64,000 bases of DNA from an uncultured Rubripirellula sp. (GTDB lineage Bacteria > Planctomycetota > Planctomycetia > Pirellulales > Pirellulaceae). Location: NCBI GenBank assembly GCA_938045805.1, contig CALIBL010000001.1, positions 62,001-126,000 on the forward strand, given 5' to 3'. Below, piece by piece: positions 7,588 to 18,678 of the stretch. The notes beneath the pieces are model-generated. The model worked only from the letters and a program-made list of their open reading frames with translations. It did not search any database and was not told the origin of the DNA. Position numbers and translations under genes: made by a program. Position 1 is the first letter of the stretch. Every line of letters starts with the position of its first letter.

Positions 7588-10500
7588 GTGTCCGAACTGA
7601 TGAAAGACGAAATGAAGAACAATCTGTTCCACCTCCCTGCAGCGCAAGGCCTTTACGACCCTGAACTGGAGAAAGACGCCTGCGGAGTGGGTTTCATTGC
7701 CCATATCAAAGGTGAGCCTTCCCATCAAAATGTTCTCGACGCAGACACAATCCTCATTGCCATGGACCATCGTGGTGCTTGCGGTTGTGAGCCAAATACC
7801 GGAGATGGTTCCGGTATGATGTGTGGCTTACCTCATAAGTTTCTCAAGAAGGTGGCAAAGCAAGATCTCGGGGTGGATCTACCTGAGCCGGGACGATTTG
7901 CGGCCGGTTTGGTTTTCTTGCCGCAGGATGAGTCAGAGAGAAACCAGTGCAAGGAAACATTTGAGCAATTGATCGCTGAAGCAGGGCAGAAGCTCATTGG
8001 CTGGCGTCAGGTTCCTCAGATGACTGATCTGGCAGACGTCGGCCCGACTGCGAGGAAGAGCGAACCGGTCATTGAGCAAGTGTTCGTTGGGGCCGCTGAT
8101 GGTCTTGAGGGCGATGCGTTTGACAGAAAACTGTACATGATTCACAAGCAGGCAAGCCATCGTTTGCGTGGCAGTAAAACATTACGTCAGGCTTTGATGT
8201 TTTACATCTGCTCACTGAGCACGAAGGTCATCATTTACAAAGGGATGCTGACCCCGGCCCAACTACTTCCCTACTACGCCGATTTGCGAGATGAGGATTT
8301 TGAAACTCATTTGGCGATGGTTCACAGTCGTTTCTCAACCAATACGTTCCCGAGTTGGGATCGAGCTCAGCCGTTGCGATTCATGAGTCACAATGGGGAA
8401 ATCAATACGCTTCGAGGCAATAAAAACTGGATGCGAGCTCGAGAGGGTTCCGCAGTGAGTGAGTTGTTTGGAGAGGACTTACCGAAGCTATTCCCCGTCG
8501 TCGAGCCTGACTGCAGTGACTCCGGTACCTTTGATAACGTGCTTGAGTTCCTGTTGATGAACGGTCGTACGCTCCAAGAGGCGATCATGATGATGGTGCC
8601 AGAAGCTTGGCAGAAGCATGACACCATGTCGGAAGACAAGCGAGCCTTCTATGAGTATTTCTCATGCCTGATGGAACCGTGGGATGGTCCTGCTTCGGTT
8701 GCATTTACCGACGGGCATTACATTGGTGCGACTCTGGACCGTAACGGTTTGCGTCCAAGCCGTTATTACATTACTCACGATGATCGAGTGATCATGGCGA
8801 GTGAGGTAGGTGTCTTGCCAGTCGACCCTGCAATCGTGAAAGAAAAAGGTCGGCTGCAGCCAGGGAAAATGTTCTTGGTTGATTTTGAGAAGGGGCGTTT
8901 GATTCCCGATGAGGAATTGAAAGACGACTTTGCTCGCAAAATGCCTTACGGTGATTGGTTGCGTGAGCAACGGATTCGCCTGTCTGATCTCAAACCCGCG
9001 GAAGATTCCCACGGCTTCGATAGCGACACACTGTTGGCTCGCATGCAGGCTTTTGGTTTTACCAGTGAGACAATGAACTTCATGCTTCGTCCATTGGTCG
9101 AGCAACTTCGCGATCCCGTTGGATCCATGGGTAACGATAGTTCAATTGCATGCTTGAGTGATAAGCCACGCATGATCTACGACTACTTCAAGCAGTTGTT
9201 CGCTCAGGTTACCAACCCAGCGATCGATTCCATCCGCGAAGAAGTGATCATGTCTCTTGAGTGTTACATTGGCCCCGAGGCCAATTTGCTCGATGCAGCA
9301 CCTGAACACTGCCATCGATTACTCATTGATCACCCAATCCTAACCAACGAGGAAATGGCCTCCCTGAAGCAGATCGACCATCAGGGCTGGACCAGTCGCG
9401 TAATCGACATCACTTATGATCGTCGTGATGGCAAAGCTGGATTGGAGGCCACGTTAGATCGGATTTCGGCTGAATCAGAGGCCGCTGCGGATGAAGGTAT
9501 CCAGTTGGTGATCCTATCCGATCGCGGAATCGGTCAGGACCGTATCCCAGTGAGTGCTCTTTTGGCCGTTGGCGCCGTCCACCATCACCTAGTCAAGCAG
9601 GCCAAGCGAACGCGGATAGGTCTGTTGGTTGAGACCGGTGAGGCGAGAGAAGTACACCATCATTGCCTTTTAATTGGGTATGGCGCTGACGGTATCAACC
9701 CATACCTTGCATTTGAGTCTCTTTGGCAGGCGAGCAGAGATGGTTTGATGGAAGACGGCATGGACGATGACAAAATCGTCGCTGCATATCGGAAGGGTGT
9801 TGCCAAAGGCATGCTGAAAGTGATGGCCAAGATGGGAATCAGTACCCTTCAAAGCTACAAGGGCGCTCAGATTTTTGAGGCTCTCGGTCTACGCGATGAA
9901 ATCATTGACAAATGTTTCGTGGGTACTGCGAGCCGTATACAAGGTGTGTCCTTTGATATTGTTGCAGAGGAGGCTTTGCGTCGACATCGACTTGGCTATC
10001 CGGAAAATCAAGACAAGCGTTTACCTCAGTTGCCAAACTTGGGTGAGTACCACTGGAGAGCGGAAGGTGAAAAGCATGCTTGGTCACCGCAGTCGATCTC
10101 CAATTTGCAACGTGCAGCTCGCGGTAATGACGAAGCTGCTTACTGGCGTTTCTCGGATACAATTAATCAGGACAGTCGCAATCGATGCGCGTTGCGGGGT
10201 TTGTTGGAATTTGATGAAGAAAAAGCAAGCCCCATTTCGATCGACGATGTCGAGCCCGCCAAAGAAATCGTTAAGAGATTCTGTACTGGAGCGATGAGTT
10301 TTGGGAGTATCAGCGCCGAGTCACACGAGGCTCTCGCAATTGCGATGAACCGGCTTGGTGGTAAGAGCAACACCGGTGAGGGCGGTGAAGATCCCATTCG
10401 TTTTCAAACCCTCGAGAATGGAGATTCAAAACGATCTGCGATTAAACAGGTTGCCTCGGGACGTTTTGGGGTCACGATCGAATACTTGACCAATGCTGAT

Positions 10501-12174
10501 GAAATTCAGATCAAGGTGTCTCAGGGTGCCAAGCCCGGTGAAGGCGGAGAACTACCCGGCAAGAAGGTGGATAACAACATCGCTCGGATCCGTTATAGCA
10601 CACCGGGGGTTGGATTAATCAGCCCACCGCCTCATCACGATATCTACTCGATTGAGGATCTGGCGCAGCTGATTCACGACTTGAAGAACGCCAACCGCGC
10701 GGCTCGAATTAGCGTTAAGTTGGTCAGTGAGGTGGGGGTCGGTGTGATCGCCTCGGGTGTTGCAAAAGCACACGCCGATCATATCTTGATCTCGGGTGAC
10801 ACCGGAGGAACCGGTGCTTCACCGTTGACGAGCATCAAGCATGCTGGCCTCCCTTGGGAATTAGGGATTGCCGAGACTCATCAAGTTTTAGTTCTTAATG
10901 ATCTTCGTAGTCGTGTGGTGCTTCAGACCGATGGTGGTCTGAAGACGGGACGAGATGTGGTGATCGCGGCTTTGCTGGGAGCTGAAGAATTTGGGTTCTC
11001 CACCGCTCCGTTGATTACCATGGGCTGCATCATGATGCGTAAATGCCACTTGAACACCTGCCCGGTGGGGATTGCGACTCAAGATCCAGAATTGAGAAAG
11101 AAATTTAGTGGCAAGCCTGAGCACGTTGTCAACTATCTGTTCATGGTTGCCGAAGAAGCACGCCGCCTGATGGCTAAGTTGGGCTTTAAGAGCATCGATG
11201 AAATGGTTGGGCGTTGCGACGTGCTGAAAACGGATAAGGCCATTCAGCATTGGAAGTCAGATGGATTGGATTTGACTTCTGTTTTGATGCCGGCCAACAA
11301 GCCACATGAAAATGTGGGTGTCATCTGTTCACAGGCTCAGGACCATGGGCTCGATAAGTCGCTTGATATCACCACGCTTCTCGACCAAGCTCAGCCTGCA
11401 TTAGATTCTGGAACACCAGTTGTGATCGATTCACCGATCATCAATATCAACAGAACTGTGGGGACGATTCTCAGTAACGAGGTCGCTAAACGCTACGGTC
11501 AGGCGGGACTTCCTGAAGATACGATTCAGATCAACCTAACCGGATCTGCTGGGCAAAGCCTTGGAGCGTTCCTGTCTCACGGAATCACGATTCGACTGGA
11601 AGGCGATGCTAACGATTACGTTGGTAAAGGTCTCAGTGGAGGTCGCGTCGTGATCTATCCTCCCAAGCAGAGTTCATTCGTTGCCGAACAGAATATTTTG
11701 ATCGGAAATGTCTGCCTCTACGGTGCGACTGGTGGAGAAGCCTATTTCCGTGGCCGAGCCGCCGAACGTTTTTGCGTGCGTAACAGTGGTGCAAAGACTG
11801 TAGTTGAGGGAGTGGGAGATCACGGTTGCGAGTACATGACAGGAGGTCGAGTGGTCGTACTGGGTCCAACCGGAAGGAACTTTGCGGCCGGTATGTCCGG
11901 TGGTATCGCTTATGTTTGGGATCGAGCGGGTGATTTCAACCTCAACTGTAACCTCGCTTTGGTTGAGCTTGAATCCATTGAAACTCCCGAAGAAGAAAAT
12001 GAAGTCCGAGAGCTGATTGAAAAACATCAGCAGCTAACAGGTAGCGATGTTGCTGCTGAAGCCCTCGGTGATTGGAATAACTTCAAGTCACAATGCGTCA
12101 AAGTGATGCCAATCGATTACAAACGCGTTCTGATGGAGCTTGCAGCGTCGGCTCAATCAGCAGGTCAGGCCTGA
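7588..12174 (+). CDS. gltB: Glutamate synthase (NADPH), large subunit
   Basis: Large chain of GOGAT, which makes two glutamates from glutamine and 2-oxoglutarate. The 1528-residue protein shows the class II amidotransferase domain first: Cys in KDACGVGF becomes the N-terminal nucleophile after removal of about 30 residues, with [18 protein letters not shown] nearby. The central domain follows, then the FMN/synthase domain ([51 protein letters not shown]). The 3Fe-4S cysteines are in [17 protein letters not shown]-terminal GXGXG beta-helix ends the protein ([20 protein letters not shown]). Length matches the family. The start is GTG at 7588; an ATG at 7600 is an alternative. gltD follows 94 bases later, so the two form an operon. 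Confidence 0.97.
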   Translation: MSELMKDEMKNNLFHLPAAQGLYDPELEKDACGVGFIAHIKGEPSHQNVLDADTILIAMDHRGACGCEPNTGDGSGMMCGLPHKFLKKVAKQDLGVDLPEPGRFAAGLVFLPQDESERNQCKETFEQLIAEAGQKLIGWRQVPQMTDLADVGPTARKSEPVIEQVFVGAADGLEGDAFDRKLYMIHKQASHRLRGSKTLRQALMFYICSLSTKVIIYKGMLTPAQLLPYYADLRDEDFETHLAMVHSRFSTNTFPSWDRAQPLRFMSHNGEINTLRGNKNWMRAREGSAVSELFGEDLPKLFPVVEPDCSDSGTFDNVLEFLLMNGRTLQEAIMMMVPEAWQKHDTMSEDKRAFYEYFSCLMEPWDGPASVAFTDGHYIGATLDRNGLRPSRYYITHDDRVIMASEVGVLPVDPAIVKEKGRLQPGKMFLVDFEKGRLIPDEELKDDFARKMPYGDWLREQRIRLSDLKPAEDSHGFDSDTLLARMQAFGFTSETMNFMLRPLVEQLRDPVGSMGNDSSIACLSDKPRMIYDYFKQLFAQVTNPAIDSIREEVIMSLECYIGPEANLLDAAPEHCHRLLIDHPILTNEEMASLKQIDHQGWTSRVIDITYDRRDGKAGLEATLDRISAESEAAADEGIQLVILSDRGIGQDRIPVSALLAVGAVHHHLVKQAKRTRIGLLVETGEAREVHHHCLLIGYGADGINPYLAFESLWQASRDGLMEDGMDDDKIVAAYRKGVAKGMLKVMAKMGISTLQSYKGAQIFEALGLRDEIIDKCFVGTASRIQGVSFDIVAEEALRRHRLGYPENQDKRLPQLPNLGEYHWRAEGEKHAWSPQSISNLQRAARGNDEAAYWRFSDTINQDSRNRCALRGLLEFDEEKASPISIDDVEPAKEIVKRFCTGAMSFGSISAESHEALAIAMNRLGGKSNTGEGGEDPIRFQTLENGDSKRSAIKQVASGRFGVTIEYLTNADEIQIKVSQGAKPGEGGELPGKKVDNNIARIRYSTPGVGLISPPPHHDIYSIEDLAQLIHDLKNANRAARISVKLVSEVGVGVIASGVAKAHADHILISGDTGGTGASPLTSIKHAGLPWELGIAETHQVLVLNDLRSRVVLQTDGGLKTGRDVVIAALLGAEEFGFSTAPLITMGCIMMRKCHLNTCPVGIATQDPELRKKFSGKPEHVVNYLFMVAEEARRLMAKLGFKSIDEMVGRCDVLKTDKAIQHWKSDGLDLTSVLMPANKPHENVGVICSQAQDHGLDKSLDITTLLDQAQPALDSGTPVVIDSPIININRTVGTILSNEVAKRYGQAGLPEDTIQINLTGSAGQSLGAFLSHGITIRLEGDANDYVGKGLSGGRVVIYPPKQSSFVAEQNILIGNVCLYGATGGEAYFRGRAAERFCVRNSGAKTVVEGVGDHGCEYMTGGRVVVLGPTGRNFAAGMSGGIAYVWDRAGDFNLNCNLALVELESIETPEEENEVRELIEKHQQLTGSDVAAEALGDWNNFKSQCVKVMPIDYKRVLMELAASAQSAGQA

Positions 12175-12268
12175 TGAAGCCGTCCGCGATGCGATGAACT
12201 GATGAGGGCCCGTGATACATGCGTCCTCCGATTGAACCAACCATCCTTACGAGAACAGAACAAGAGTC

Positions 12269-13777
12269 ATGGGAAAGCCAACCGGATTTAAAGAGTTTGA
12301 ACGAAAGAAAGTTGAGTGGCGTTTGCCGGTGGTTCGTATTAACGATTACGACGAGATCTACACCGAACCCAAAGAAGCTCACTTGCGCGAGCAAGGTGCG
12401 CGTTGTATGGACTGCGGTGTTCCATTCTGTCAGTCCGTTACTGGGTGTCCAATCGATAATTTGATTCCTGAATGGAATGATCTGGTCTACAACAACCGCT
12501 GGAAGGAGGCGATTGAACGACTCCACAAGACCAATAACTTTCCTGAGTTCACAGGACGTACATGCCCGGCACCCTGTGAAGGCTCCTGTGTTCTCGGTAT
12601 CACCAACCCTCCCGTGACGATTAAGAATATCGAGAACGCAATCGTCGATCGAGCCTGGGCTGAAGGTTGGATTCAGCCAAAGACGCCTACGCGACGAACC
12701 GGTAAAAAGGTTGCGATTGTCGGAAGTGGACCTGCGGGGCTTGCTGCTGCGGATCAGCTTAATCAGGTGGGTCATGCCGTCACGGTTTACGAACGAGCTG
12801 ATCGGATCGGCGGACTGCTTCAATACGGGATTCCCAACATGAAGCTCTCCAAGGAAGCGGTTCAGCGTCGCGTTGACAAAATGACCGCAGAAGGTGTTGA
12901 GTTCATCACCAACGCAAATGTCGGTGAAAACGTCGACCCCAAGCAACTCAAGGAAGATCATGATGCGATTCTGTTGGCGTGTGGTGCGACAAAGCCAAGA
13001 GATCTTCCCATCGCTAATCGAGAAGCGGATGGTGTCCATTTCGCGATGGAATTTCTAACCGCAAACACAAAACAGATGGTGCACGGCGACACGGTCAGTG
13101 ATCAGTTCATTAGTGCAGAAGGAAAAGATGTGATTGTGATCGGGGGTGGTGACACAGGAACCGACTGCATCGCGACTAGCCTACGGCACGGTTGCCGTAG
13201 TTTGGTGAACTTTGAACTTCTGCCAAAACCACCCGAAGAAAGAGCTTCAGACAACCCATGGCCGGAATGGCCGAGGATTTTTCGTGTTGATTACGGGCAC
13301 GAGGAGAGTTCTGCGAAGTATGGACGTGACCCACGTGAGTTCCAAGTTCTCAGTAAGGAATTCCTTGTTGATGAATCTGGGCGTGTTCGAGGAATCAAAA
13401 CGGTAACCGTTGAGTGGACACGAAAAGAGGACGGCGGCTGGGCAATGTCAGAGGTTGCTGGTTCCGAGAAAGAATGGCCGGCTCAGCTGATTCTATTATC
13501 CATGGGTTTTCTGGGTCCCGAGCACTACTTGGTGGAGTCGCTAGGTGTCGAGGTGGACGAGAGAAGTAACTTCAAGGCTGAACATGGCCGCTTTGCGACC
13601 AATCTTGAGGGTGTTTTTGCGGCGGGCGATTGCCGTCGAGGACAAAGTCTCGTGGTTTGGGCCATCAATGAAGGTCGCGGTGCAGCGAGAGCGATAGATA
13701 CCTACCTTGAGGGCACCAGTGATCTACCTGCCCCCGGTATCACGCAAGGCTCAAGTTTGGAAGTCGCCTCGGTCTAG
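12269..13777 (+). CDS. gltD: Glutamate synthase (NADPH), small subunit
   Basis: Small chain of GOGAT that takes electrons from NADPH through FAD and 4Fe-4S clusters to GltB. The 502-residue protein has the N-terminal cysteine clusters [10 protein letters not shown] and [12 protein letters not shown], the FAD-binding [13 protein letters not shown] near residue 150, the NADPH-binding [19 protein letters not shown] near residue 290, and the final flavin motif [19 protein letters not shown] near 445. Length is typical (about 470-490). It is followed after 30 bases by a strong terminator. Confidence 0.97.
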   Translation: MGKPTGFKEFERKKVEWRLPVVRINDYDEIYTEPKEAHLREQGARCMDCGVPFCQSVTGCPIDNLIPEWNDLVYNNRWKEAIERLHKTNNFPEFTGRTCPAPCEGSCVLGITNPPVTIKNIENAIVDRAWAEGWIQPKTPTRRTGKKVAIVGSGPAGLAAADQLNQVGHAVTVYERADRIGGLLQYGIPNMKLSKEAVQRRVDKMTAEGVEFITNANVGENVDPKQLKEDHDAILLACGATKPRDLPIANREADGVHFAMEFLTANTKQMVHGDTVSDQFISAEGKDVIVIGGGDTGTDCIATSLRHGCRSLVNFELLPKPPEERASDNPWPEWPRIFRVDYGHEESSAKYGRDPREFQVLSKEFLVDESGRVRGIKTVTVEWTRKEDGGWAMSEVAGSEKEWPAQLILLSMGFLGPEHYLVESLGVEVDERSNFKAEHGRFATNLEGVFAAGDCRRGQSLVVWAINEGRGAARAIDTYLEGTSDLPAPGITQGSSLEVASV

Positions 13778-13807
13778 CGGGCACTGAACAATGTCATTTC
13801 AAAACCG

Positions 13808-13838
13808 GCCACGAAACGTTTTTTTCGTGGCTTTTTTT
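13808..13838 (+). terminator. Rho-independent terminator of gltBD
   Basis: A 9-base perfect stem GCCACGAAA (13808-13816) / TTTCGTGGC (13823-13831) with a short loop, followed by seven T residues (13832-13838). It lies 30 bases after the gltD stop. Confidence 0.9.
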
Positions 13839-14124
13839 GTCTCGCCAAGTGTCTGTCGGTTTGCCTGTGTTTCGCGGTTTGCCTATTTTTCGCAGCGATT
13901 GGGGATTTGTTTTCGCTCGCGAATGGCAATCTAGATTTATCGTTTGCCGCTTTTTTTTAACCTGACATTGACTCCAGTGACGGTCGCCTTCTAACGTCCC
14001 TCAAGTCAGTGCTCGGACAGCGTTCCGAATGGATTGTTGGAAACGTGTCATCAAGATGAAGTGTGGCACGGGGCAGCAGTCGGAGTGCACGGCAAGGAAT
14101 GGAGTCTATTTGAAGGTTGGCAGG
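13839..14124. other. Intergenic region with candidate promoter
   Basis: 286 bases between the gltBD terminator and the lipoprotein start. A direct repeat CGGTTTGCCT occurs twice near 13857-13885. A candidate sigma70 promoter is TTGACT (13968-13973), 16-base spacer, TCTAAC (13990-13995), which matches consensus moderately. An upstream in-frame ATG at 14029 would use part of this region as coding, but the residues it adds do not look like a signal peptide. Confidence 0.35.
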
Positions 14125-15036
14125 ATGCAAAAACAGACCGTTGGATCGAATCTTATCTTCGTCTTGGCCTTGACAGCTCTGTGCGCAACGACGGGATGTC
14201 GTAGTATGCCAGGCTACAGTCTTTTAACTTGGGGGCAGAAGCCTTCTACTGAGTTAATGGCGAGTGCCGGACCGGCAGTAACTTATCCGACACCACCGAG
14301 CGTGAATTCGACACCTGAAAGTATTGCTTCGGTTGCCGGTGGGACGGCGATACCGGATTTCGAAGTTGATGAAGGTGAATTGACCACACAACGTTTTGCA
14401 TCGTCCAGTGAAGTGCCTGGGTATGGTGAGCCAGTAAATAATTTGGCTGCTGCAAGAGCCAATGGATATGCCGCTCCGGACGCTGATTCCTCAGTGAGTC
14501 GCGTTTTGCCTTCGGCGGACACAGCAATTTCAGCCACTTTTGGTGATCGAGCAATCACACCTAAACCCAATGCAGCGATGGGCCTTGTAAGTGAATCTGA
14601 GATGAAGGGTGATTCAGCGACGCAACCATATGAGGCTACCACATCTGTAGACACAGGAATGAATGTGGCTTCAAGCGGAGGTCACGGATTTGCACCGCCA
14701 AACGCAACCACAAATCAGCTTCCTTCGGTTTCCGGTGCAACCACCACAGGCTTTATGTTACCAACTGATTCGCCGTCTTTCGCAAATTTGGAACCCGCAG
14801 TGAGTGGAGTTCAAGTGCCCGCGAATGATCAAGTATCCCAGTCCGCTCAACCTGACTACTCTACAGCGAGTCGGCCGAATGACGCAACGATCTCAAGTTC
14901 TGAGAGCGTTCTCCCACCCGCTGAAGTCGTAAAAAGTCAGACTTCATCGGGCTACTCACCTGGTAGTACAGCGAACGCGCTGTCTTATCCAACTGATGGA
15001 TCAACACCAACAATTAATGGATCTTACTTTCGCTAG
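14125..15036 (+). CDS. Putative Ser/Thr/Pro-rich lipoprotein, unknown function
   Basis: Unrecognised secreted protein. From the ATG at 14125 it begins with a lipoprotein signal peptide: short polar start, hydrophobic core LIFVLALTALCA and lipobox ATTGC near residue 25. The roughly 280 residues after it are low in charge and rich in Ser, Thr, Ala, Pro and Gly, with no predicted fold that I recognise; the composition suggests an extended, disordered surface protein. A longer reading from the ATG at 14029 adds 32 residues containing two Cys and would bury the signal peptide, so I prefer 14125. It stands alone between gltBD and the minus-strand pyrK. Confidence 0.65.
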   Translation: MQKQTVGSNLIFVLALTALCATTGCRSMPGYSLLTWGQKPSTELMASAGPAVTYPTPPSVNSTPESIASVAGGTAIPDFEVDEGELTTQRFASSSEVPGYGEPVNNLAAARANGYAAPDADSSVSRVLPSADTAISATFGDRAITPKPNAAMGLVSESEMKGDSATQPYEATTSVDTGMNVASSGGHGFAPPNATTNQLPSVSGATTTGFMLPTDSPSFANLEPAVSGVQVPANDQVSQSAQPDYSTASRPNDATISSSESVLPPAEVVKSQTSSGYSPGSTANALSYPTDGSTPTINGSYFR

Positions 15037-15111
15037 GTGAACGAGAAATTAAACCTTGGCGATGATCTTCAAGTGATTACGCCTGGGAGGTAATGATTCG
15101 TCAGGGATGAA

Positions 15112-15993
15112 TCAGGACCAACAAATCTTATGAGAGTCAAAGATGGGCCCTTCCACGCAAGTTCGCTTGTAATCCCATTCTTCAGGGCCATCCTGTTTGA
15201 CTTGGGCGACGCACGAAAAGCAGATTCCAATCCCACAGGCCATCGGGGTTTCCATCGACACTTGGCAGTCTATCTTGGCTGACTCACAGATCTCCGAAAC
15301 CTTTTCCATCATGATTTCCGGTCCACAAGTTACCACTCGGATGCGGGTCTGATCGGGGAGGCGTTCCAGTCGCTCTTTCAGTACGTCAGGAACTAGCTTT
15401 TGTTGTCCTTCTGATCCATCATCTGTGCAAAGTTCGACCTCGAATCCGGCCTCTTTGAAGTCATTCACACCGGCGAGTAGGCTTTTTCGACGCGCGCCAT
15501 AGATGAGGGTAACTTGCCCGCTCCATCCATTGCCGCGATTACCAATACCGAATTGTTGTGAGCCCATTGCTTCGCGACCGAGCAACAGCATGGGCGTTTG
15601 CCCGATACCACCGGCAACCATGATCAAATGGTCACAGCGACGATTTGAAAAACCATTACCGAGGGGCCCCCAAACGGTGACCTTGCGACCCAGTGGTGAT
15701 GCTGCAAGTGCGGAGGTCATTGTTCCTTTACGGAGATACACGAGATCAATCCATTTTGGATTTCCCGATTCATCATTCACAACGTCGTAGACCGCAAGGG
15801 CTCGTCCAATCAGTGGGGCATCTGTTTGGCTTAGGCGGATCATCACAAATTGCCCAGGCACAACACATCTTGCAATTTCAGGCGCTTTGACCCGAAGCAG
15901 GAAAGTGTCCTCTGCAATTTGTTCATTTCGCACGAGAGGGGATTCAATTTGCTGCATCGAATCCGCGTAATAATCTGCATGTAATTTTGACAT
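15112..15993 (-). CDS. pyrK: Dihydroorotate dehydrogenase electron-transfer subunit-like (PyrK family)
   Basis: Ferredoxin reductase-type protein that passes electrons between a dehydrogenase and NAD. The 293 residues comprise a flavin-binding beta barrel (CVVPGQFVMIRL, GRALAVYDV), an NAD-binding domain (IMVAGGIGQTPMLLLGREAM, LIYGARRKS, TCGPEIMMEKV) and a C-terminal 2Fe-2S site in CGIGICFSCVAQVKQ plus a later Cys in YKRTCVEGP. This is the PyrK layout, although the family also serves other dehydrogenases. No pyrD gene is adjacent. The ATG overlaps the stop of the pseudouridine synthase by one base (TAATG), so translation is probably coupled. Confidence 0.85.
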   Translation of the reverse strand: MSKLHADYYADSMQQIESPLVRNEQIAEDTFLLRVKAPEIARCVVPGQFVMIRLSQTDAPLIGRALAVYDVVNDESGNPKWIDLVYLRKGTMTSALAASPLGRKVTVWGPLGNGFSNRRCDHLIMVAGGIGQTPMLLLGREAMGSQQFGIGNRGNGWSGQVTLIYGARRKSLLAGVNDFKEAGFEVELCTDDGSEGQQKLVPDVLKERLERLPDQTRIRVVTCGPEIMMEKVSEICESAKIDCQVSMETPMACGIGICFSCVAQVKQDGPEEWDYKRTCVEGPIFDSHKICWS

Positions 15994-17174
15994 TACGATT
16001 TGCGTCGTGGCTTGGAGGCACGTTTTGCCGAATTACTTCCCGGTCGACTTGTGCTAGTTTTTCTCTGTCCGGGGGTGACTCGTTTTGATGAAGCTGATCT
16101 TTTCGCTCCACCTTTTTTCTTGGAACCACTCGATCGACGAGACGAAGGTTTATCGATTTGGGTTTTTGAGCGAGAACTAAAATCACCACCAATCACGGTT
16201 CCCTGCGCATTAGGTTCAGTGACACCTGGCAAGAAAGTTGCACGGGTCCCCTTTTTACCAGATGAGGAGTTTGCGACCTTTGCTTTGCCGAAACCTTTCT
16301 TCTTTCGCGCATTGCTCTGATTTCTGCCACCAATCTTTTTGCCCGCACGTTTTTTGGCACCGCGTTTTTCTTGACTGGCTTCTTGATCTGCAGCTTGCTC
16401 TGCGAGCTCAACCGAATGCCATAATTTATCAACTTCTTGAGAGGTTAGAACTCGGTACGCTCCATGGGGAAGGTCTCCGAGTTTCAATGGGCCAACAGCG
16501 ATCCTGCGTAACGTTTGAACCTTGTGTCCTAAGCGAGCAAGGATTCGTCGTATCTCACGATTTTTGCCTTCGCGGAGAATGATCTCCATCTCGGTTGCTC
16601 GACTGCGAGTCTTGAGGAGTTTCGCACCTTCCACTCTGACAAAACCTTCAGCGATATAAATCCCCTGACGCATCTTCTTCATCGATTCGAAGTCGACTTT
16701 ACCAGCGACTGTCACTCGATAAACCTTACGCACGCCGAACTTCGGGTGTGTGAGTTTTTGCGCGAGTTCACCATCATTGGTCAGAAGAAGCAACCCTTCA
16801 CTTGACCGGTCGAGTCGACCGACTGGGAAGACTCGTTCACTCGGAGGCACTAGATCAATAACCCGCGGACGACCTTGAGGGTCTCGATTTGTGGTGACGA
16901 AACCGACCGGCTTATTCACTGCATAATAAACTAGCTTTTGCTTTTTCAGGAGCGTTCCATCTACCTTGACCTTCTGGACACTGGGATCCACCGAAGTACC
17001 GAGCTGTGTCACGACGGCACCGTCGATTTCAACTCGGCCCATCTCGATCAGTTCTTCGCATTGTCGTCTGCTGCCAAAACCAGCCGAGGCGAGTAGACGT
17101 TGCAGACGGAGCGGTTGCCCAGTGGGCGTTCCACGGCGGTTGCGTGAGCGGTTGGATGCAGACTTGCGAGCCAT
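15993..17174 (-). CDS. rluB: RsuA/RluB-family pseudouridine synthase with a long basic tail
   Basis: Isomerises uridine to pseudouridine in rRNA, most likely 23S (RluB type). Residues about 20-70 are an S4 RNA-binding domain (LQRLLASAGFGSRRQCEELI). The catalytic domain runs from about 80 to 255 with the key Asp in VGRLDRSSEGLLLLTND, preceded by YYAVNKPVGFVTT, and followed by VYRVTVAGKVD and EGKNREIRRILARLGHKV. From about residue 270 to 393 there is a tail made mostly of Lys, Arg, Ser and Gly, which is much longer and more basic than in usual members (about 250-290 residues). The tail may bind RNA. pyrK is translated directly after it. Confidence 0.9.
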   Translation of the reverse strand: MARKSASNRSRNRRGTPTGQPLRLQRLLASAGFGSRRQCEELIEMGRVEIDGAVVTQLGTSVDPSVQKVKVDGTLLKKQKLVYYAVNKPVGFVTTNRDPQGRPRVIDLVPPSERVFPVGRLDRSSEGLLLLTNDGELAQKLTHPKFGVRKVYRVTVAGKVDFESMKKMRQGIYIAEGFVRVEGAKLLKTRSRATEMEIILREGKNREIRRILARLGHKVQTLRRIAVGPLKLGDLPHGAYRVLTSQEVDKLWHSVELAEQAADQEASQEKRGAKKRAGKKIGGRNQSNARKKKGFGKAKVANSSSGKKGTRATFLPGVTEPNAQGTVIGGDFSSRSKTQIDKPSSRRSSGSKKKGGAKRSASSKRVTPGQRKTSTSRPGSNSAKRASKPRRKS

Positions 17175-17309
17175 GGTGTTCTCGATGGTGCCTGTGAAGG
17201 CTGAGATGGTGCCGGACCGGGCTGAATAGACTACCAGAATCCATGGCCAGAATTCTAGTGTCTCTTCGGGGAGGATTTAATGCTTTTTAAGCTGCTTTTC
17301 GTTGGGCAC

Positions 17310-17573
17310 TTATCGCCCGAGCCAAGGCATCTGGTCGGGGACAATCCGATTACGAACTGGTTCGGGAAGCGGTTGTTGGTAACTTGGCGGTCGCGATCCC
17401 GCCTCATAAGGACCAATATCGTTTTGGGGAAACGGGTCGTGTACAACGGCGTTGGCCTGTTGCTGGTTTAGCGGGCCCGCCGGCGGGAGCAATTGCACAC
17501 CTCGGCAGCCGCTCAGAAGGCATAGCAGCAGAAGGGAGGCGACTTTGATCGATGGGTGGGCGGAGTGATGCAT
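17310..17573 (-). CDS. Small lipoprotein of unknown function
   Basis: An 87-residue protein with a clear lipoprotein signal peptide: IKVASLLLLCLLSGC, where the Cys at about residue 23 would be lipidated. The mature part is short, proline and glutamine rich (GPLNQQQANAVVHDPFPQND, PPSYQQPLPEP) and has no domain I recognise. The similar size and style of many planctomycete secreted proteins support it being real. It lies alone between the pseudouridine synthase and manA. Confidence 0.65.
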   Translation of the reverse strand: MHHSAHPSIKVASLLLLCLLSGCRGVQLLPPAGPLNQQQANAVVHDPFPQNDIGPYEAGSRPPSYQQPLPEPVRNRIVPDQMPWLGR

Positions 17574-17694
17574 AAAAAGCCATTTCTCATGTAGTTCGAG
17601 ATACCTTTAGATCCTATCCCTTAGTGGTTATTCATGCCAAGATTGATCCAAAGCCCTATAAGTTTGATGGAGGCTTCGGCCCGACGATGAGATG

Positions 17695-18678
17695 CTAATC
17701 AGCTAGGTTTTGGTTCGCTGGCTCATGCATTTCCAACACAACGCTGTCACTGCCAGTTACAACCGTGCAGTTTGATATGCCCGCAGGTAGGAGAATAGAC
17801 TGCCCTGTGGATAGCGAATAGTTCTCATCTTCGGTTTGCAGGATCGCCGTCCCCTTGGGGACAGTTAAGATGTGAAATCGATTGTCTCCGCCAACGGGTC
17901 CGCTACCGCTATTGAGGACTTGCAACGTAAATTTGTCGCAATGAACCATCGCCTGCCAGCCAAGAAGATTCGGTTGGGCCCGTTTTGCGACAATCGGCCC
18001 TCGATGAAAATCAGTCACATCGAGACTCTGTTCGACATGAAGTGGTCTTGCTTTGCCATCACGGTCGACGCGGTTCCAGTCAAACAGTCGAAACGTGGTG
18101 TTGCTTGACTGCTGTATTTCTGCAACCAAAAGGCCAGCACCAAGGGCATGAACGGTTCCGGCGGGGATGAAGAGAATATCACCTGCGGTCGGATGGAAGG
18201 AGTGCAGAGCTTTTTCTGTTTGGCCAGCAGCGACAGCCTCCCTTAGGTCCTTCTCGGTCACTCCGGACTTTAGTCCAGCATAAACAAGGCTCTCGGGATC
18301 ACTTTCCACGATGTACCATGACTCTGTTTTACCCAGATCAGGTGGCTGCATTTTTTTTGCGTAATGATCATCCGGGTGAACCTGCACTGACAAGTCTCTA
18401 TTGCAGTCAAGGTATTTGAGCAGCAACGGGAACGCGTTCGATGGGTAGGATTCTCCTACTATTAACGATTTTTCCTGAAGCAGGGCTTGCCGTAGCGTCT
18501 GGCCTTTCAGTGCGCCGTTTTCAATGATGCTCTGTTCATCGCCATGATCAGCGATTTCCCAGCTCTCGGCATAGTCAGGTTCAGGTCCAAGCGACTTATT
18601 TAGCTTTGATTCAAGTCGACGCCCTCCCCAAATGGTTTGTTTGAATATTGGCTTGAATCGAAGGGGATATGGACTCAT
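17695..18678 (-). CDS. manA: Mannose-6-phosphate isomerase, class I
   Basis: Zinc enzyme that interconverts mannose 6-phosphate and fructose 6-phosphate and so links GDP-mannose sugar synthesis to glycolysis. The 327-residue protein is the short, Bacillus-type form: N-terminal FKPIFKQTIWGGRRL, the cupin metal site QVHPDDHYAKK near residue 97, ESWYIVES, the second site with FIPAGTVHALGAGLLVAEIQQSSNTT (read here in two halves), and FRLFDWNR. A second cupin-like half ends the protein. The first ATG at 18678 fits the family N-terminus. Its divergent neighbour is tatC, and there is no obvious operon partner. Confidence 0.92.
   Translation of the reverse strand: MSPYPLRFKPIFKQTIWGGRRLESKLNKSLGPEPDYAESWEIADHGDEQSIIENGALKGQTLRQALLQEKSLIVGESYPSNAFPLLLKYLDCNRDLSVQVHPDDHYAKKMQPPDLGKTESWYIVESDPESLVYAGLKSGVTEKDLREAVAAGQTEKALHSFHPTAGDILFIPAGTVHALGAGLLVAEIQQSSNTTFRLFDWNRVDRDGKARPLHVEQSLDVTDFHRGPIVAKRAQPNLLGWQAMVHCDKFTLQVLNSGSGPVGGDNRFHILTVPKGTAILQTEDENYSLSTGQSILLPAGISNCTVVTGSDSVVLEMHEPANQNLAD

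Noticed and set aside
12098-13039. Long (313-codon) open frame on the minus strand opposite gltB/gltD
   Set aside because: It lies opposite strongly conserved gltD sequence, and its translation shows no domain or protein-like motif; it is a codon-usage shadow.
15094-15114. TGATTC/GAATCA inverted repeat over the pyrK stop as a bidirectional terminator
   Set aside because: The arms are only six bases, and no T-run follows on either strand.
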